Source of the DNA: Chryseobacterium phosphatilyticum | Lineage (GTDB): Bacteria > Bacteroidota > Bacteroidia > Flavobacteriales > Weeksellaceae | Reading direction: 5' to 3' | DNA length: 64,000 bases | Assembly: GCF_002899825.2 (NCBI RefSeq) | Contig: NZ_PPED02000004.1 | Location: forward strand, 124,001 to 188,000 | Part shown: positions 9,095-17,826 of the stretch, in pieces | Layout of the letters: each line of letters opens with the position of its first letter | Position numbering within the stretch: position 1 is the first letter of the stretch | Position numbers and translations under genes: made by a program | The notes under the pieces: model-generated | Told to the model about the DNA's origin: nothing | The model's input: only the letters and a program-made list of their open reading frames with translations | Database searches by the model: none

Positions 9095-9129
9095 AGAGAA
9101 GACTTTTCAGTAAGTCTTCTCTTTTTTTT
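9095..9129 (+). terminator. Rho-independent terminator closing the tRNA-Glu cluster
   Basis: AGAGAAGACTT (9095-9105) pairs with AAGTCTTCTCT (9112-9122), followed by a T run. Confidence 0.85.
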
Positions 9130-9534
9130 GCAATATATTTTCAGATCTCTCCCCCTTACCTAGTGCATACCTCACACAAGCTAATCATAGATATCTTACT
9201 AAAACAGGAAGTATTCGTTCAAAATATAATCCGGAATATTAGCTTTACTTTCAACTTTACCGGAAGGAGTTTATCTTCTTTCTCCCCAGATCAGGGAAAC
9301 AAAACATGTACTCAAAAAAATGATCTGCACCCGTAAAAATATAATTTATGATTAAGACAGGATTTTCCATGCCATTCCTTTTTCATTTTATTCATTTAGG
9401 AACTACCCTCAGCGAAATGGAAAATCAGAATCATAACTCATTCTTAAAAATCACCAAAAAAGGAAATATTATTTCTTACTTTTCTCATTAATCCTTAAAT
9501 TTGAAAAAACTATTCATCAAAAAATATCAACAAC
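9130..9534. other. Intergenic stretch with one promoter element
   Basis: No convincing coding frame or RNA fold was seen. TAAATTTG at 9496-9503 fits the -7 promoter element and would drive the T9SS-signal gene starting at 9535. Confidence 0.5.
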
Positions 9535-10308
9535 ATGAAATTTAATTTACTATTGAAAGAGAAACTCTCTTTACAAACTGCTCTTATTGCTTTCATTTTA
9601 CTTTCATCACAAACTCTATCTTTTGCTCAAAACCGTATTTATGCTCATGCACAAAGTTCAGGAGTTTTCGGAGTGGCATGTTTAGGCTGCCGTGTAGACA
9701 ATCCAGAGAATGCTGTGGGGGATAATGAAGACAACTATTCTACTATGGTGTTGGGCACTGTTTTACTGGGAGGTATTCAGCAAACCCTCATTTTCCCGGA
9801 TCTTAGATCTGATACCAGACTTGTTGTTGGTATCGGAACAGATAACATTCCTTTATCTGTTCAGTTACTAAGCGGAGTCACCCTGGAAACAATGAACGGA
9901 GGATCTTCTAATAATGACCGAAGAACTATAGACGTAAGCCTGCTTAAGCTAGGAGCAACTCCTAACAGAGGTACCATAGAATTTAAACCAGCAAAACCAT
10001 ACGATGGAATCAGAATAGGTCTTTCGGGAGGCGTACTTAGCCTTGGCGGTGGATTCAGAATTTATTATGCTTATCAAGATCCCCTGAATTCATTAATGGC
10101 TCACAGTCAGTACGGGCAAATTACCCTTGATGGGAATATTCCTGTAGATGGAGCCGAAGTAACGTTGATAAATACATCCGGAAAAGAAGTATTCCGCAGT
10201 ATTCTCAGATCAAATACATTTGATTCAAAGCAATCTGAAGGAGTTTATATCATGACTCTTAAAACAAAAGAAGGAAAAATGTACTCCCGTAAAATTATGA
10301 TTAAATAA
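9535..10308 (+). CDS. Secreted surface protein with T9SS C-terminal sorting signal (paralogue 1)
   Basis: 257 residues. A signal peptide ends near SFAQ (about residue 32). A conserved N-terminal block follows with a CLGC motif and NPENAVGDNEDNYST, then a beta-rich middle. The last about 75 residues form a T9SS type A sorting domain (ITLDGNIPVDGAEVTLINTSG ... GVYIMTLKTKEGKMYSRKIMIK in parts). It is expected to cross the outer membrane by T9SS and become surface-attached. The next gene is a clear full-length paralogue with its own similar promoter, so this is a tandem duplication. The function of the N-terminal block is unknown to me. Confidence 0.85.
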   Translation: MKFNLLLKEKLSLQTALIAFILLSSQTLSFAQNRIYAHAQSSGVFGVACLGCRVDNPENAVGDNEDNYSTMVLGTVLLGGIQQTLIFPDLRSDTRLVVGIGTDNIPLSVQLLSGVTLETMNGGSSNNDRRTIDVSLLKLGATPNRGTIEFKPAKPYDGIRIGLSGGVLSLGGGFRIYYAYQDPLNSLMAHSQYGQITLDGNIPVDGAEVTLINTSGKEVFRSILRSNTFDSKQSEGVYIMTLKTKEGKMYSRKIMIK

Positions 10309-10332
10309 ATAATTGTTTTTCAACTTCCATAC

Positions 10333-10350
10333 GGCAGGCTTAAGCCTGCC
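10333..10350 (+). terminator. Hairpin downstream of T9SS paralogue 1
   Basis: GGCAGGCTT/AAGCCTGCC forms a perfect palindrome followed by a T-rich segment (tatttatttt). It is a probable terminator with little or no loop as drawn, and resembles the hairpin after paralogue 2. Confidence 0.55.
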
Positions 10351-10529
10351 TATTTATTTTAGTGCTTTTAGAAAAGATAAAATAGCTTTATAGCATTAAT
10401 TAAAACAAAATCATAACCTCACAAAAATAACAAATCATTAACAAATCACTTAAATTTGAAATAAATTACACAACATAATCATTTTATGTGTAAATTAGTA
10501 GAAACTAAAAAACTCAAAATTTTTTATAT

Positions 10530-11318
10530 ATGAAAACTCATTTATTACTTAGCCAACGCACAATTAAAGCTGCATTTTTGGCTTCATTCCTGTTTTTAAC
10601 AAGCACAATGTCTTTCGCTCAAATTACCAAAGTCTACGCAAGTAGCCAAACCAATCAGGTAGTTGGTATCTGCCTTGGATGTGGTGTATTGAACCCACAA
10701 AATGCATTGGGAAGCAATGAAAGCGATTATTCTACCCTTCAGGTTTCTGTAGGATTACTCGCAAGAACGGAGCAAACCTTGATTTTCCCGGCAACCAATA
10801 TCGCCTTGGGAACCAATAAACTGGTATTAGGTTTTGGTACGGATCAGGTGATGTTATCCGCTCAATTAATCAGTGGTATTTCCATCGAAACGTTTAATGG
10901 AGATGTATCCAATAATGATTATCAAAATCTTAATAATGATGCGATTAAGCTGGGAGGCACAGATCCAAGTAAAGGAGAGCTTGAACTTACCATGAACAAA
11001 CCGTTTGATAGAATTAAAGTAAATCTAAACGGTGGATTACTAAGTGTAAACGGTGCCCTTCGCCTGTATTATTCTTATCAATACAAAGATCCGTTTATCA
11101 GTTTTATGGCACATAGTGAAGACGGGCAGATCACTCTTGACAAAAAGCTTCCGTTGGAAGAGGCTGAAGTTACTTTAACCAACACCTCAGGAAAAGAAGT
11201 TTATCGTTCTAAATTAACGTCTAATACATTTGAGACAAAGCAGGCTCAAGGAATGTATATTATGACTATTAAGACGAAAGAAGGAAAAACATATTCCAAT
11301 AAAATTATGATTAAGTAA
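10530..11318 (+). CDS. Secreted surface protein with T9SS C-terminal sorting signal (paralogue 2)
   Basis: 262 residues, related to the preceding gene along its whole length: signal peptide ending near SFAQ, CLGC motif with NPQNALGSNESDYST, and the same type A sorting domain ending GMYIMTIKTKEGKTYSNKIMIK. The two differ throughout, so the duplication is not recent. A -7 element TAAATTTG at 10451-10458 sits in the same CTTAAATTTGAAA context as in front of paralogue 1. The CxxC pair could form a disulfide after export; that is inference. Confidence 0.85.
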   Translation: MKTHLLLSQRTIKAAFLASFLFLTSTMSFAQITKVYASSQTNQVVGICLGCGVLNPQNALGSNESDYSTLQVSVGLLARTEQTLIFPATNIALGTNKLVLGFGTDQVMLSAQLISGISIETFNGDVSNNDYQNLNNDAIKLGGTDPSKGELELTMNKPFDRIKVNLNGGLLSVNGALRLYYSYQYKDPFISFMAHSEDGQITLDKKLPLEEAEVTLTNTSGKEVYRSKLTSNTFETKQAQGMYIMTIKTKEGKTYSNKIMIK

Positions 11319-11340
11319 TAACAAATCTTATCAATTCACA

Positions 11341-11366
11341 CGGCAGGCCTAAAAGCCTGCCGTTTT
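11341..11366 (+). terminator. Rho-independent terminator after T9SS paralogue 2
   Basis: CGGCAGGC (11341-11348) pairs with GCCTGCCG (11355-11362), then TTTT. Confidence 0.75.
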
Positions 11367-11499
11367 GATTTTATAGGGTATAATTTTCCATAAACAGACA
11401 AAAGATAAGAAAGCCTTATTCTTGTAAAATGATACTGAACACGTAAGTTTGATCGTAGCAATAATACCAACTGCGTTGTTTATGTCCATCCCTTCATAA

Positions 11500-11615
11500 A
11501 ATAAGGTCGGGGAAAACCGACCTTATTATACTGATATTTGTTTTTTCAAATCTATCAGTCTCTGTTTTAAGTGCAAATATCAAGATACTATGAAGAATGT
11601 TATTGACAATTTATT
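11500..11615. repeat. 3'-flank repeat, copy A (contains terminator hairpin)
   Basis: About 115 bp highly similar to 13332-13446. It starts with the hairpin AATAAGGTCGG/CCGACCTTATT (11500-11510 and 11517-11527), which can terminate the minus-strand gene that ends at 11611. Shared sequence continues through TGTTTTAAGTGCAAATATC and ACTATGAAGAATGTTAT up to the stop codon. Confidence 0.8.
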
Positions 11616-12972
11616 GTATCATCCATGCTATCGCGTTAGCATATAAAATACTATTATAAACACTACTTCCTGCTGCTACCCCTGTTCCAAAATTGATCTT
11701 TGGAATTGGCTTACCTGATGCATCTACACCAGCGGGATAAGACCCAGTTGAAGTATTATTAACAGCTCCCAAAGGAAATCCTCCATCTCCCCAGAAGAAT
11801 AGTTTATAGGTCTTATGGACAAAACCAACCATCAACCCATTATTAGCAGACAAAATATCAACATTTGAATTATTCATATTAGAATTTGTATAAGAGCTTG
11901 CATCATTGTTATCATCCCCAACCAGCTTTCCTCTTGCATCACCAAATGGTCCATTAAGAATAGGATGGTTAACATTTGTAATAGTTTTTACGTAATTCGT
12001 ACCTGTAGCTGCGGTAACAACAGTAGATCCTCCAAATACCTGATTCAGAATCTGAGTTGGCTGTGCCTGCTGAAGGAAAACCATAGCTCTACCTCCGTTA
12101 TCCAAATAACTCTTAAGAGCAATAGCATCTGCTGCATTACATGTATAATCCCATGTCATAATAATTATATACGGATTATAAGTGGCAATATTGGCTGCAA
12201 GATTTCCCTGACCTGTTCCCATTGCTTTAATATCAAAGCCTTGTGACGGGACAGTTCCTGTAGGGCCAAAGTTCGCTGCAGACTGCAGTATTGTTGTTGG
12301 TGCGGTCGTATTACCAGAATTTGGAGTATACATACCTGCTCCTAATGATAATATCGTTCTTTTAGGAATAACACCTGAATTTACATTCACGGAGAAGCTA
12401 CAAGATTGGCCTGCAATATTTATCGTAAAAGAAGCCGTTCCTGAAGCAGAAGGAGTGCCTGAAATTGTGAGCGAGATATTTCCACTTCCGTTTGCTAATG
12501 TTCCGGCCGGTGCACTGGCTGTTAATCCCGATACTCCTGATGAAGCAACTGAAATAGCACCATATGGTTGTCCCGTTGCATTAGTATAATTGATTGTTTT
12601 TGTTCCGTTGCTCATCGTTCCAGCTGCATATGTTCCGGTAAGTGCCCCACCTGAACAATCTAATGTAAAACCAGGTGTGGGACCAGGACCACACTGATCA
12701 CATAAACAGTTTGACCATCCTGAAGATTTATACACTCTTACGCAACTCAACGTAGAATCATACATTATTGTTCCTATGGCTACATTACCTCCCATTGGAT
12801 TGATCAGATTTCTAGGATCACTATTAGTAGGCAGTACCAACCCCATGTTATTGGTAGTCTCTTTATTGATGTCCAAAGCACCTCTGGGGTTGGCCGTACC
12901 TATACCTACCTGAGAGAATAAGATATTCATGAAGAATATCATCAGTAATAAATGATTTTTTCTATTTTTCAT
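11611..12972 (-). CDS. Mosaic secreted protein A: conserved N-terminal half plus GATase-like C-terminal domain
   Basis: 453 residues from ATG 12972 (MKNRKNHLLLMIFFMNILFSQ). A longer frame from 13062 would put 30 unrelated residues before the signal peptide. After the signal comes VGIGTANPRGALDINKE, a common flavobacterial surface-protein N-terminus, then a CLCDQCGP motif and a beta-sandwich-like segment (about 100-200, GLTASAPAGTLANGSGNISL). The last 250 residues (ILSLGAGMYTPNSG ... NPYIIIMTWDYTC ... LKSYLDNGGRAMVFLQQ) look like a class I glutamine-amidotransferase-like Rossmann fold without an obvious catalytic Cys. No T9SS signal is visible. Residues 1-200 are nearly the same as in the next gene. 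Function unknown. Confidence 0.8.
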   Translation of the reverse strand: MKNRKNHLLLMIFFMNILFSQVGIGTANPRGALDINKETTNNMGLVLPTNSDPRNLINPMGGNVAIGTIMYDSTLSCVRVYKSSGWSNCLCDQCGPGPTPGFTLDCSGGALTGTYAAGTMSNGTKTINYTNATGQPYGAISVASSGVSGLTASAPAGTLANGSGNISLTISGTPSASGTASFTINIAGQSCSFSVNVNSGVIPKRTILSLGAGMYTPNSGNTTAPTTILQSAANFGPTGTVPSQGFDIKAMGTGQGNLAANIATYNPYIIIMTWDYTCNAADAIALKSYLDNGGRAMVFLQQAQPTQILNQVFGGSTVVTAATGTNYVKTITNVNHPILNGPFGDARGKLVGDDNNDASSYTNSNMNNSNVDILSANNGLMVGFVHKTYKLFFWGDGGFPLGAVNNTSTGSYPAGVDASGKPIPKINFGTGVAAGSSVYNSILYANAIAWMIQ

Positions 12973-13331
12973 TGTGTTTTTGTTTGCTGCAAAAGTATCC
13001 TTTACTAACCGCTTCTTCCAAAAATCAACATACATCACGCATACATCATTAGTAGTATTCATGGTACTTCAAGACCTACTACATGCATTCTACAATATCA
13101 ATACAAAGGTGGAAAAAACCTTGTTTTTAAAATATTTTGAAAAAATATAACATAAGATAGAAAACATAAAATTTTCTTTTACCTGGTGATATGACTAAAT
13201 AAAATACTCAAAATTTGCCACAAAAAAACCAACATATTTCATATAATATTTGATGTAAAACATCTTTACAAAGAAATATCAATAGAAAACATCCAAGTTC
13301 TGATATCTTTACTCAACACTTTATTCAAAAA

Positions 13332-13446
13332 AATAAGGTCGGATAAAACCGACCTTATTATACTGACATCTATTTTTCAAAATCTGTCAGTCCTTGTTTT
13401 AAGTGCAAATATCAAGATACTATGAAGAATGTTATCGAGAATCTAT
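13332..13446. repeat. 3'-flank repeat, copy B (contains terminator hairpin)
   Basis: The partner of 11500-11615, with the hairpin AATAAGGTCGG/CCGACCTTATT (13332-13342 and 13349-13359). It lies downstream of protein B, 77 bp past its stop codon. The rest of the 550-bp spacer from 12973 to 13522 holds the duplicated upstream region of gene A and otherwise nothing I can name. Confidence 0.8.
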
Positions 13447-13522
13447 TTTATTGTTTATCCTTTTCATTCACTACAAGAGCACATAAGATCTGTTGTAAAC
13501 CTTGATATGAATATCTTACAAA

Positions 13523-15019
13523 TTATTTTGCCCACCATTGCATCACATATCCCTCTGTACCATTTATACCTGGGTGTCTGCCTATATTTGCATTATTCGG
13601 CAGACAAGCATCTGTAAATGTTTTTACTGGATAGCCTCCCCCTTGTGGTGCTAGAGGCGTATAGCTCGTTAAACCATTTATGCAACGCCCGAAAGGCATT
13701 TCACTTGTCCACTCACCTACTACCCATAGAGGCCAATTGGAGATTATAGCCCCATTTCCACCATTAATTGTTGGAGAATATCTATAGTCTGTAATATCCC
13801 AGTGAGTATTGTAATCTCCATTATAGAAATAAATATTATTTTTGATCATAACATTATCAATAGTCAAAGTACCTCTGTCATCTCCTGCATTTTTGGTCAA
13901 ACTCGTAACTCCTCCAAGATATTTCCCTGTCACAGTTCCGGATCCAACCAAACGAAAATTAAGCCCCCCATTAACAATATCCGATTTGGGATAATTAAGA
14001 TACGTGTTGAGATCCTTATTTGAATTGGTAGGCTCATCTGTAAATGTCTGCCTTGTTACCTTACCTGTCCATCTTGCCTTTTCAGTTGTTTCAATTCTGA
14101 AATTATTATAGTTCATCGTTCCATTTTGTACTTTCACAACATTTCTGTTATCCAAAGTAGTTGCTCCCCAACTTACTGTTCCGTTAGTCCCCCAAGCATT
14201 ATCTTTGGTAGCTGTACCTTCAGAATAAGACCATAATAAAGTATACCCTCCCACCTCTTTATCCAAGGCAGCGGCTTCCGCAGCATCTACCATATCACAT
14301 CTTGTCTTATATTTGTTGGTAGCCGTTCCAATCCAGTATTCCCCATCATTGGCAACAAGGATTCCAGATGAATTATACTTATCAAATATACTTTGACAGC
14401 TTACGGAAGGATTATCAAAAGTTCCTTCACCATTTACATTTATTGTAAAAGAACAAGATTCCCCTGCTACACTCACCACAAAGCTGGCTATACCTGATCC
14501 CGAAGGTGTACCACTCACTGTAAGTGATATGTTTCCACTTCCGTTAGCCAATGTACCGGCTGGCGCCGTTGCCGTTAATCCTGTCACTCCTGTTGAAGTG
14601 ACCGAAATAGCATTATACGGCTGCCCGGAAGCATTGGTATAGTTAATGGTTTTTGTCCCAGTACTCGGCACTCCTGCTATGAATGTCCCGCTAAGAGCTC
14701 CCGTGGAACAATCTAAAGTAAATCCTGGGGTTGGACCACATTGATCACATAAACATTTTGACCACCCGGAAGATTTGTATACTCTTACGCAACTCAACGT
14801 GGAATCATACATGATAGTTCCTATGGCTACATTTCCTCCCATTGGATTGATCAGATTTCCAGGATCACTATTGGTAGGCAGTACCAACCCCATGTTATTG
14901 GTAGTCTCTTTATTGATGTCCAAAGCACCTCTGGGGTTGGCCGTACCTATACCTACCTGAGAGAATAAGATATTCATAAAGAATATCATCAGTAATAAAT
15001 AATTTTTCCTGTTTTTCAT
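13523..15019 (-). CDS. Mosaic secreted protein B: same N-terminal half, fibrinogen-like C-terminal domain
   Basis: 498 residues. The first 95 are about 97% identical to protein A (I count three substitutions), and residues 96-200 are clearly related but more diverged. The C-terminal 300 residues are unrelated to A. They begin SVSCQSIFDKYNSSG ... DGEYWI ... YKTRCDM ... GGYTLLWSY, a pattern resembling fibrinogen-related domains (Cys, DGxYWI, YCDM, GGWT-like order). They end with CINGLTSYTPLAPQGGG and an aromatic tail. Such domains usually bind glycans or proteins; the role here is inferred. The upstream DNA also resembles that of gene A. Confidence 0.8.
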   Translation of the reverse strand: MKNRKNYLLLMIFFMNILFSQVGIGTANPRGALDINKETTNNMGLVLPTNSDPGNLINPMGGNVAIGTIMYDSTLSCVRVYKSSGWSKCLCDQCGPTPGFTLDCSTGALSGTFIAGVPSTGTKTINYTNASGQPYNAISVTSTGVTGLTATAPAGTLANGSGNISLTVSGTPSGSGIASFVVSVAGESCSFTINVNGEGTFDNPSVSCQSIFDKYNSSGILVANDGEYWIGTATNKYKTRCDMVDAAEAAALDKEVGGYTLLWSYSEGTATKDNAWGTNGTVSWGATTLDNRNVVKVQNGTMNYNNFRIETTEKARWTGKVTRQTFTDEPTNSNKDLNTYLNYPKSDIVNGGLNFRLVGSGTVTGKYLGGVTSLTKNAGDDRGTLTIDNVMIKNNIYFYNGDYNTHWDITDYRYSPTINGGNGAIISNWPLWVVGEWTSEMPFGRCINGLTSYTPLAPQGGGYPVKTFTDACLPNNANIGRHPGINGTEGYVMQWWAK

Positions 15020-15364
15020 TTGTGTTGTTTACTGCAAAAATAGACTTTACACTATAGCTTTTCCAAAAATCCCCATACGTCACACATACATCAATATCAA
15101 TATCCATAAGGTTTACAATCTATTGCTTTAATACTACACTTATTCTACAAAATCAATAACCATGAAGAATAAAGTGCTATATTTTCAAATGTTTTACATC
15201 AATAAATCTCTCGGTTTTGATGTAAAAATTTCAGATATTGATCAATAATAACAGGCAAAACCTATAGAGTCTTTCCAAAAGATGACAATCAAATTCTAGT
15301 TTTGACTTATATTTTTTAAAATATTAATGTTAGATGTAGTATTTTTTAAACAGACTAACTTCAG

Positions 15365-15376
15365 GTCCACGTGGAC
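15365..15376. other. 12-bp perfect palindrome in a 400-bp gene-free stretch
   Basis: GTCCACGTGGAC lies in the noncoding region 15020-15462, upstream of mosaic gene B (about 345 bp from its start). The region is AT-rich, so a GC-rich palindrome stands out. It may be a protein-binding site. Nothing else was identified in this stretch. Confidence 0.3.
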
Positions 15377-15462
15377 AGGACATACTTTACTGATTTTTTA
15401 CTATTATTTGATGGTGGTTTATATTTGTCTGGTATCAATTAATAATTCAGAGCCATAAAAAA

Positions 15463-15484
15463 GCCGACCAATATATTGGCCGGC
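15463..15484 (-). terminator. Terminator of the cobalamin operon
   Basis: GCCGACCAAT/ATTGGCCGGC inverted repeat with a T run on the minus strand, 30 bp past the stop codon of the last operon gene. Confidence 0.8.
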
Positions 15485-15514
15485 AAAATGAAACAAAATT
15501 AGCTATTCTAAAAA

Positions 15515-17794
15515 TTATTTCTTAATCAGTTTTTGTTGGTATACTGCCTTATCAGTTATTGCCTTCAGGATATACATTCCTTTTGGTAACATGCTAACAT
15601 TTATTTGTCCGTTATTGAACTGCATATTTACTAGTTTCCCGGAAGCATCATAAATAGATATGTTTCCTACTTTTTCCTGAGTTTTAATATAAAGAATATC
15701 TGTAACCGGATTTGGATAAATTCCAAATTCAAGTTTCTTCACTTCTACAGTTGCTAGCGTAGAACCCAGGCTATTGATGTCAAGTGTTCTTTCAACAACT
15801 TTACCATTTGAATTGAAGCTGATTACAATTTCAGCAAATCCAGTTGCCAGTGGTGTTATCACCAATTCTTCATTAGCATTAATCTCTGCAGAAACTACTG
15901 AAGGATTATTATTTGACTTTACAGTTTTTACAATTGAGGCTCCAAAACTGTCTCCATCAGAAACCATTGTTTTCAGATCAATTGTTGTAACATTTGCCGC
16001 TGTAACCTGAGAAGGGAAGGTATTGCTCACAATCGGAGCTGTATTATCCGGAAATACAGCCAAGGCCGGGAACCAGTAATAATCATTCAATGTTTGGGTA
16101 TTGGTAAGATTTCCATTCACATCATAGGTATGGATCCAGTTTTTTTGATAATGGGCTCCAAAACCGCTTTCTGTTGTATTCAGGATAAGGTTTCCTGTGG
16201 AAGGGTTCACACGTAATGCAGCTCCGTAAGGAATTTGTTTATATGTTCCTGTCTGCCCGGGAAGGGTAATAAAACTTTCATTGAATGTTTTAGCAGTTAC
16301 ATCAAATTTAACAATTTGATTTCCGGGATTAAATCCTGTTCCAGCCTTGATCCAATATAATGTATTTTCTGTATTACTCGCCGTGAAACTTCCGGCGTTC
16401 CATGCTCCCCAAGTATCTGCATATTTCGTAGTTGGAATATTAAAATACTGTACTGCGAAAGTTGCTGGATCAATCAAAGCCAGTTTTTGGTTTTGAATAG
16501 CCCAGATACTTCCATCTTTTGCATGGACAATAGAGCTGAAAGGTCCTGCAATAGTATTGACTACTGTATCGGTAGCTGGATCAATCACCAAAACACCCGC
16601 AGCCTGTTTCACAGCAAAAACATATTTCGAAGTACGGATCATATTACCAATTTGTCCTGAATACTGGCTTCCACCTCCCGTTCCGGAAACTAAACTTCCC
16701 ACCTGCATATTATCAATATCAAATAAATAGATCCCATTGGATGCTCCGATATATCCCTTATGTTCATTGACACCAAGGAAAGATCTTCCATCTCCTCCAC
16801 CTATATTATTGAACGTAGCGATTTTTTGCATCGTTTGAGCATTGGCAACAACTAATCTGCCACCTGGCGTATACTGAGAATCTCCTCCATCAGCTGCCTG
16901 TTTCGATACAAAATAGAACTTATCCCCATAGATGGTTCCGTATTGGGTAGTTGCTCCGAAAGCATGGTTGTTGTTGGCATTACTATACACTCTATAATTG
17001 ATTTGTCCGTTATTACCAATAAAGTTAACAGACCCATTGGTGTGCCCGAACCATTCTTCATTGACCATGAAGAATCCGTTTGTAAAATTAGTAGAAGTTA
17101 CATAAGGTGAAACCGGCGTCAATGTTGAAGAAATCGGGAATGATCCTGACATAGGGCTGTAGTTCCATACATCCCAGGAACCGTTTTGTAATATTCTTGA
17201 GGTGGCACCTACTCCTGAAAATCCGAAATCTGCATCAGTAGGGTTTTTAACATAATACGACCAGAAACCGTTGTACCATCCGGAAACCCAATGATCACTG
17301 GTATCCTGTGCTGTATAATCATCAAAATCATAAGCCGTTGTGTTGACAATACCATCTACAGGATATAACGGGTAGGTCGCATTTCCACTTTTAATCAATG
17401 CATTGGAGTTCTGACCGTTTAAATCAAATCCAAGACCTCCTATTGCAGTTCCAAACTGTGTTCCCTGATATAACAAAGTAAAAAAACGGTGGTCCGCCTT
17501 TGCAATGGCTTTCAGCATATCTTCTCCCGTAGCATTTCCATCCCATCTGAATCCCCATACCAGTGCGTCAGGATTCTTACTGTCATTCCACTGTACAACA
17601 AATGCTGCCTGATTGGAACCTGTTCCTACCCAATACTGAATATCAGAAAAACTGATATTAGCAGCAGTATTGGCTATATTGAGTTGAGTAGCATTCCCGG
17701 AAAGGTCATTTCGGGGTACTCCCTGCACTTTTATCTGTGCATTGGTAAAAAATGCAAACAGAAAAAGCATGGTAAAAAGATAAAACTTTTTCAT
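15515..17794 (-). CDS. T9SS-exported beta-propeller (DUF5074-like) surface protein of the cobalamin operon
   Basis: 759 residues. A signal peptide (about 1-19) precedes an N-terminal domain of about 220 residues (YWVGTGSNQAAFVVQWND ... ALVWGFRWDG). Then comes a beta-propeller-like region of about 370 residues with YncE/DUF5074-type repeats (GIYLFDIDNMQVGSL, GVLVIDPATDTVVNTI, LALIDPATFAVQYF). A short Ig-like segment and a T9SS type A signal (YPNPVTDILYIKT ... YQQKLIKK) close the protein. It is the last gene of the riboswitch operon, 32 bp after the lipoprotein gene. I infer a surface cobalamin-capture or handling role because the upstream propeller gene is BtuG-like; direct ligand evidence is absent. 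Confidence 0.75.
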   Translation of the reverse strand: MKKFYLFTMLFLFAFFTNAQIKVQGVPRNDLSGNATQLNIANTAANISFSDIQYWVGTGSNQAAFVVQWNDSKNPDALVWGFRWDGNATGEDMLKAIAKADHRFFTLLYQGTQFGTAIGGLGFDLNGQNSNALIKSGNATYPLYPVDGIVNTTAYDFDDYTAQDTSDHWVSGWYNGFWSYYVKNPTDADFGFSGVGATSRILQNGSWDVWNYSPMSGSFPISSTLTPVSPYVTSTNFTNGFFMVNEEWFGHTNGSVNFIGNNGQINYRVYSNANNNHAFGATTQYGTIYGDKFYFVSKQAADGGDSQYTPGGRLVVANAQTMQKIATFNNIGGGDGRSFLGVNEHKGYIGASNGIYLFDIDNMQVGSLVSGTGGGSQYSGQIGNMIRTSKYVFAVKQAAGVLVIDPATDTVVNTIAGPFSSIVHAKDGSIWAIQNQKLALIDPATFAVQYFNIPTTKYADTWGAWNAGSFTASNTENTLYWIKAGTGFNPGNQIVKFDVTAKTFNESFITLPGQTGTYKQIPYGAALRVNPSTGNLILNTTESGFGAHYQKNWIHTYDVNGNLTNTQTLNDYYWFPALAVFPDNTAPIVSNTFPSQVTAANVTTIDLKTMVSDGDSFGASIVKTVKSNNNPSVVSAEINANEELVITPLATGFAEIVISFNSNGKVVERTLDINSLGSTLATVEVKKLEFGIYPNPVTDILYIKTQEKVGNISIYDASGKLVNMQFNNGQINVSMLPKGMYILKAITDKAVYQQKLIKK

Positions 17795-17826
17795 TCTTTA
17801 TTAATTTAAAAATATTTTGTTTGTTT

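Noticed and set aside
9007..9336. 109-codon open frame on the plus strand
   Set aside because: It runs through tRNA-Glu copy 4 and the terminator after it; composition is not protein-like.
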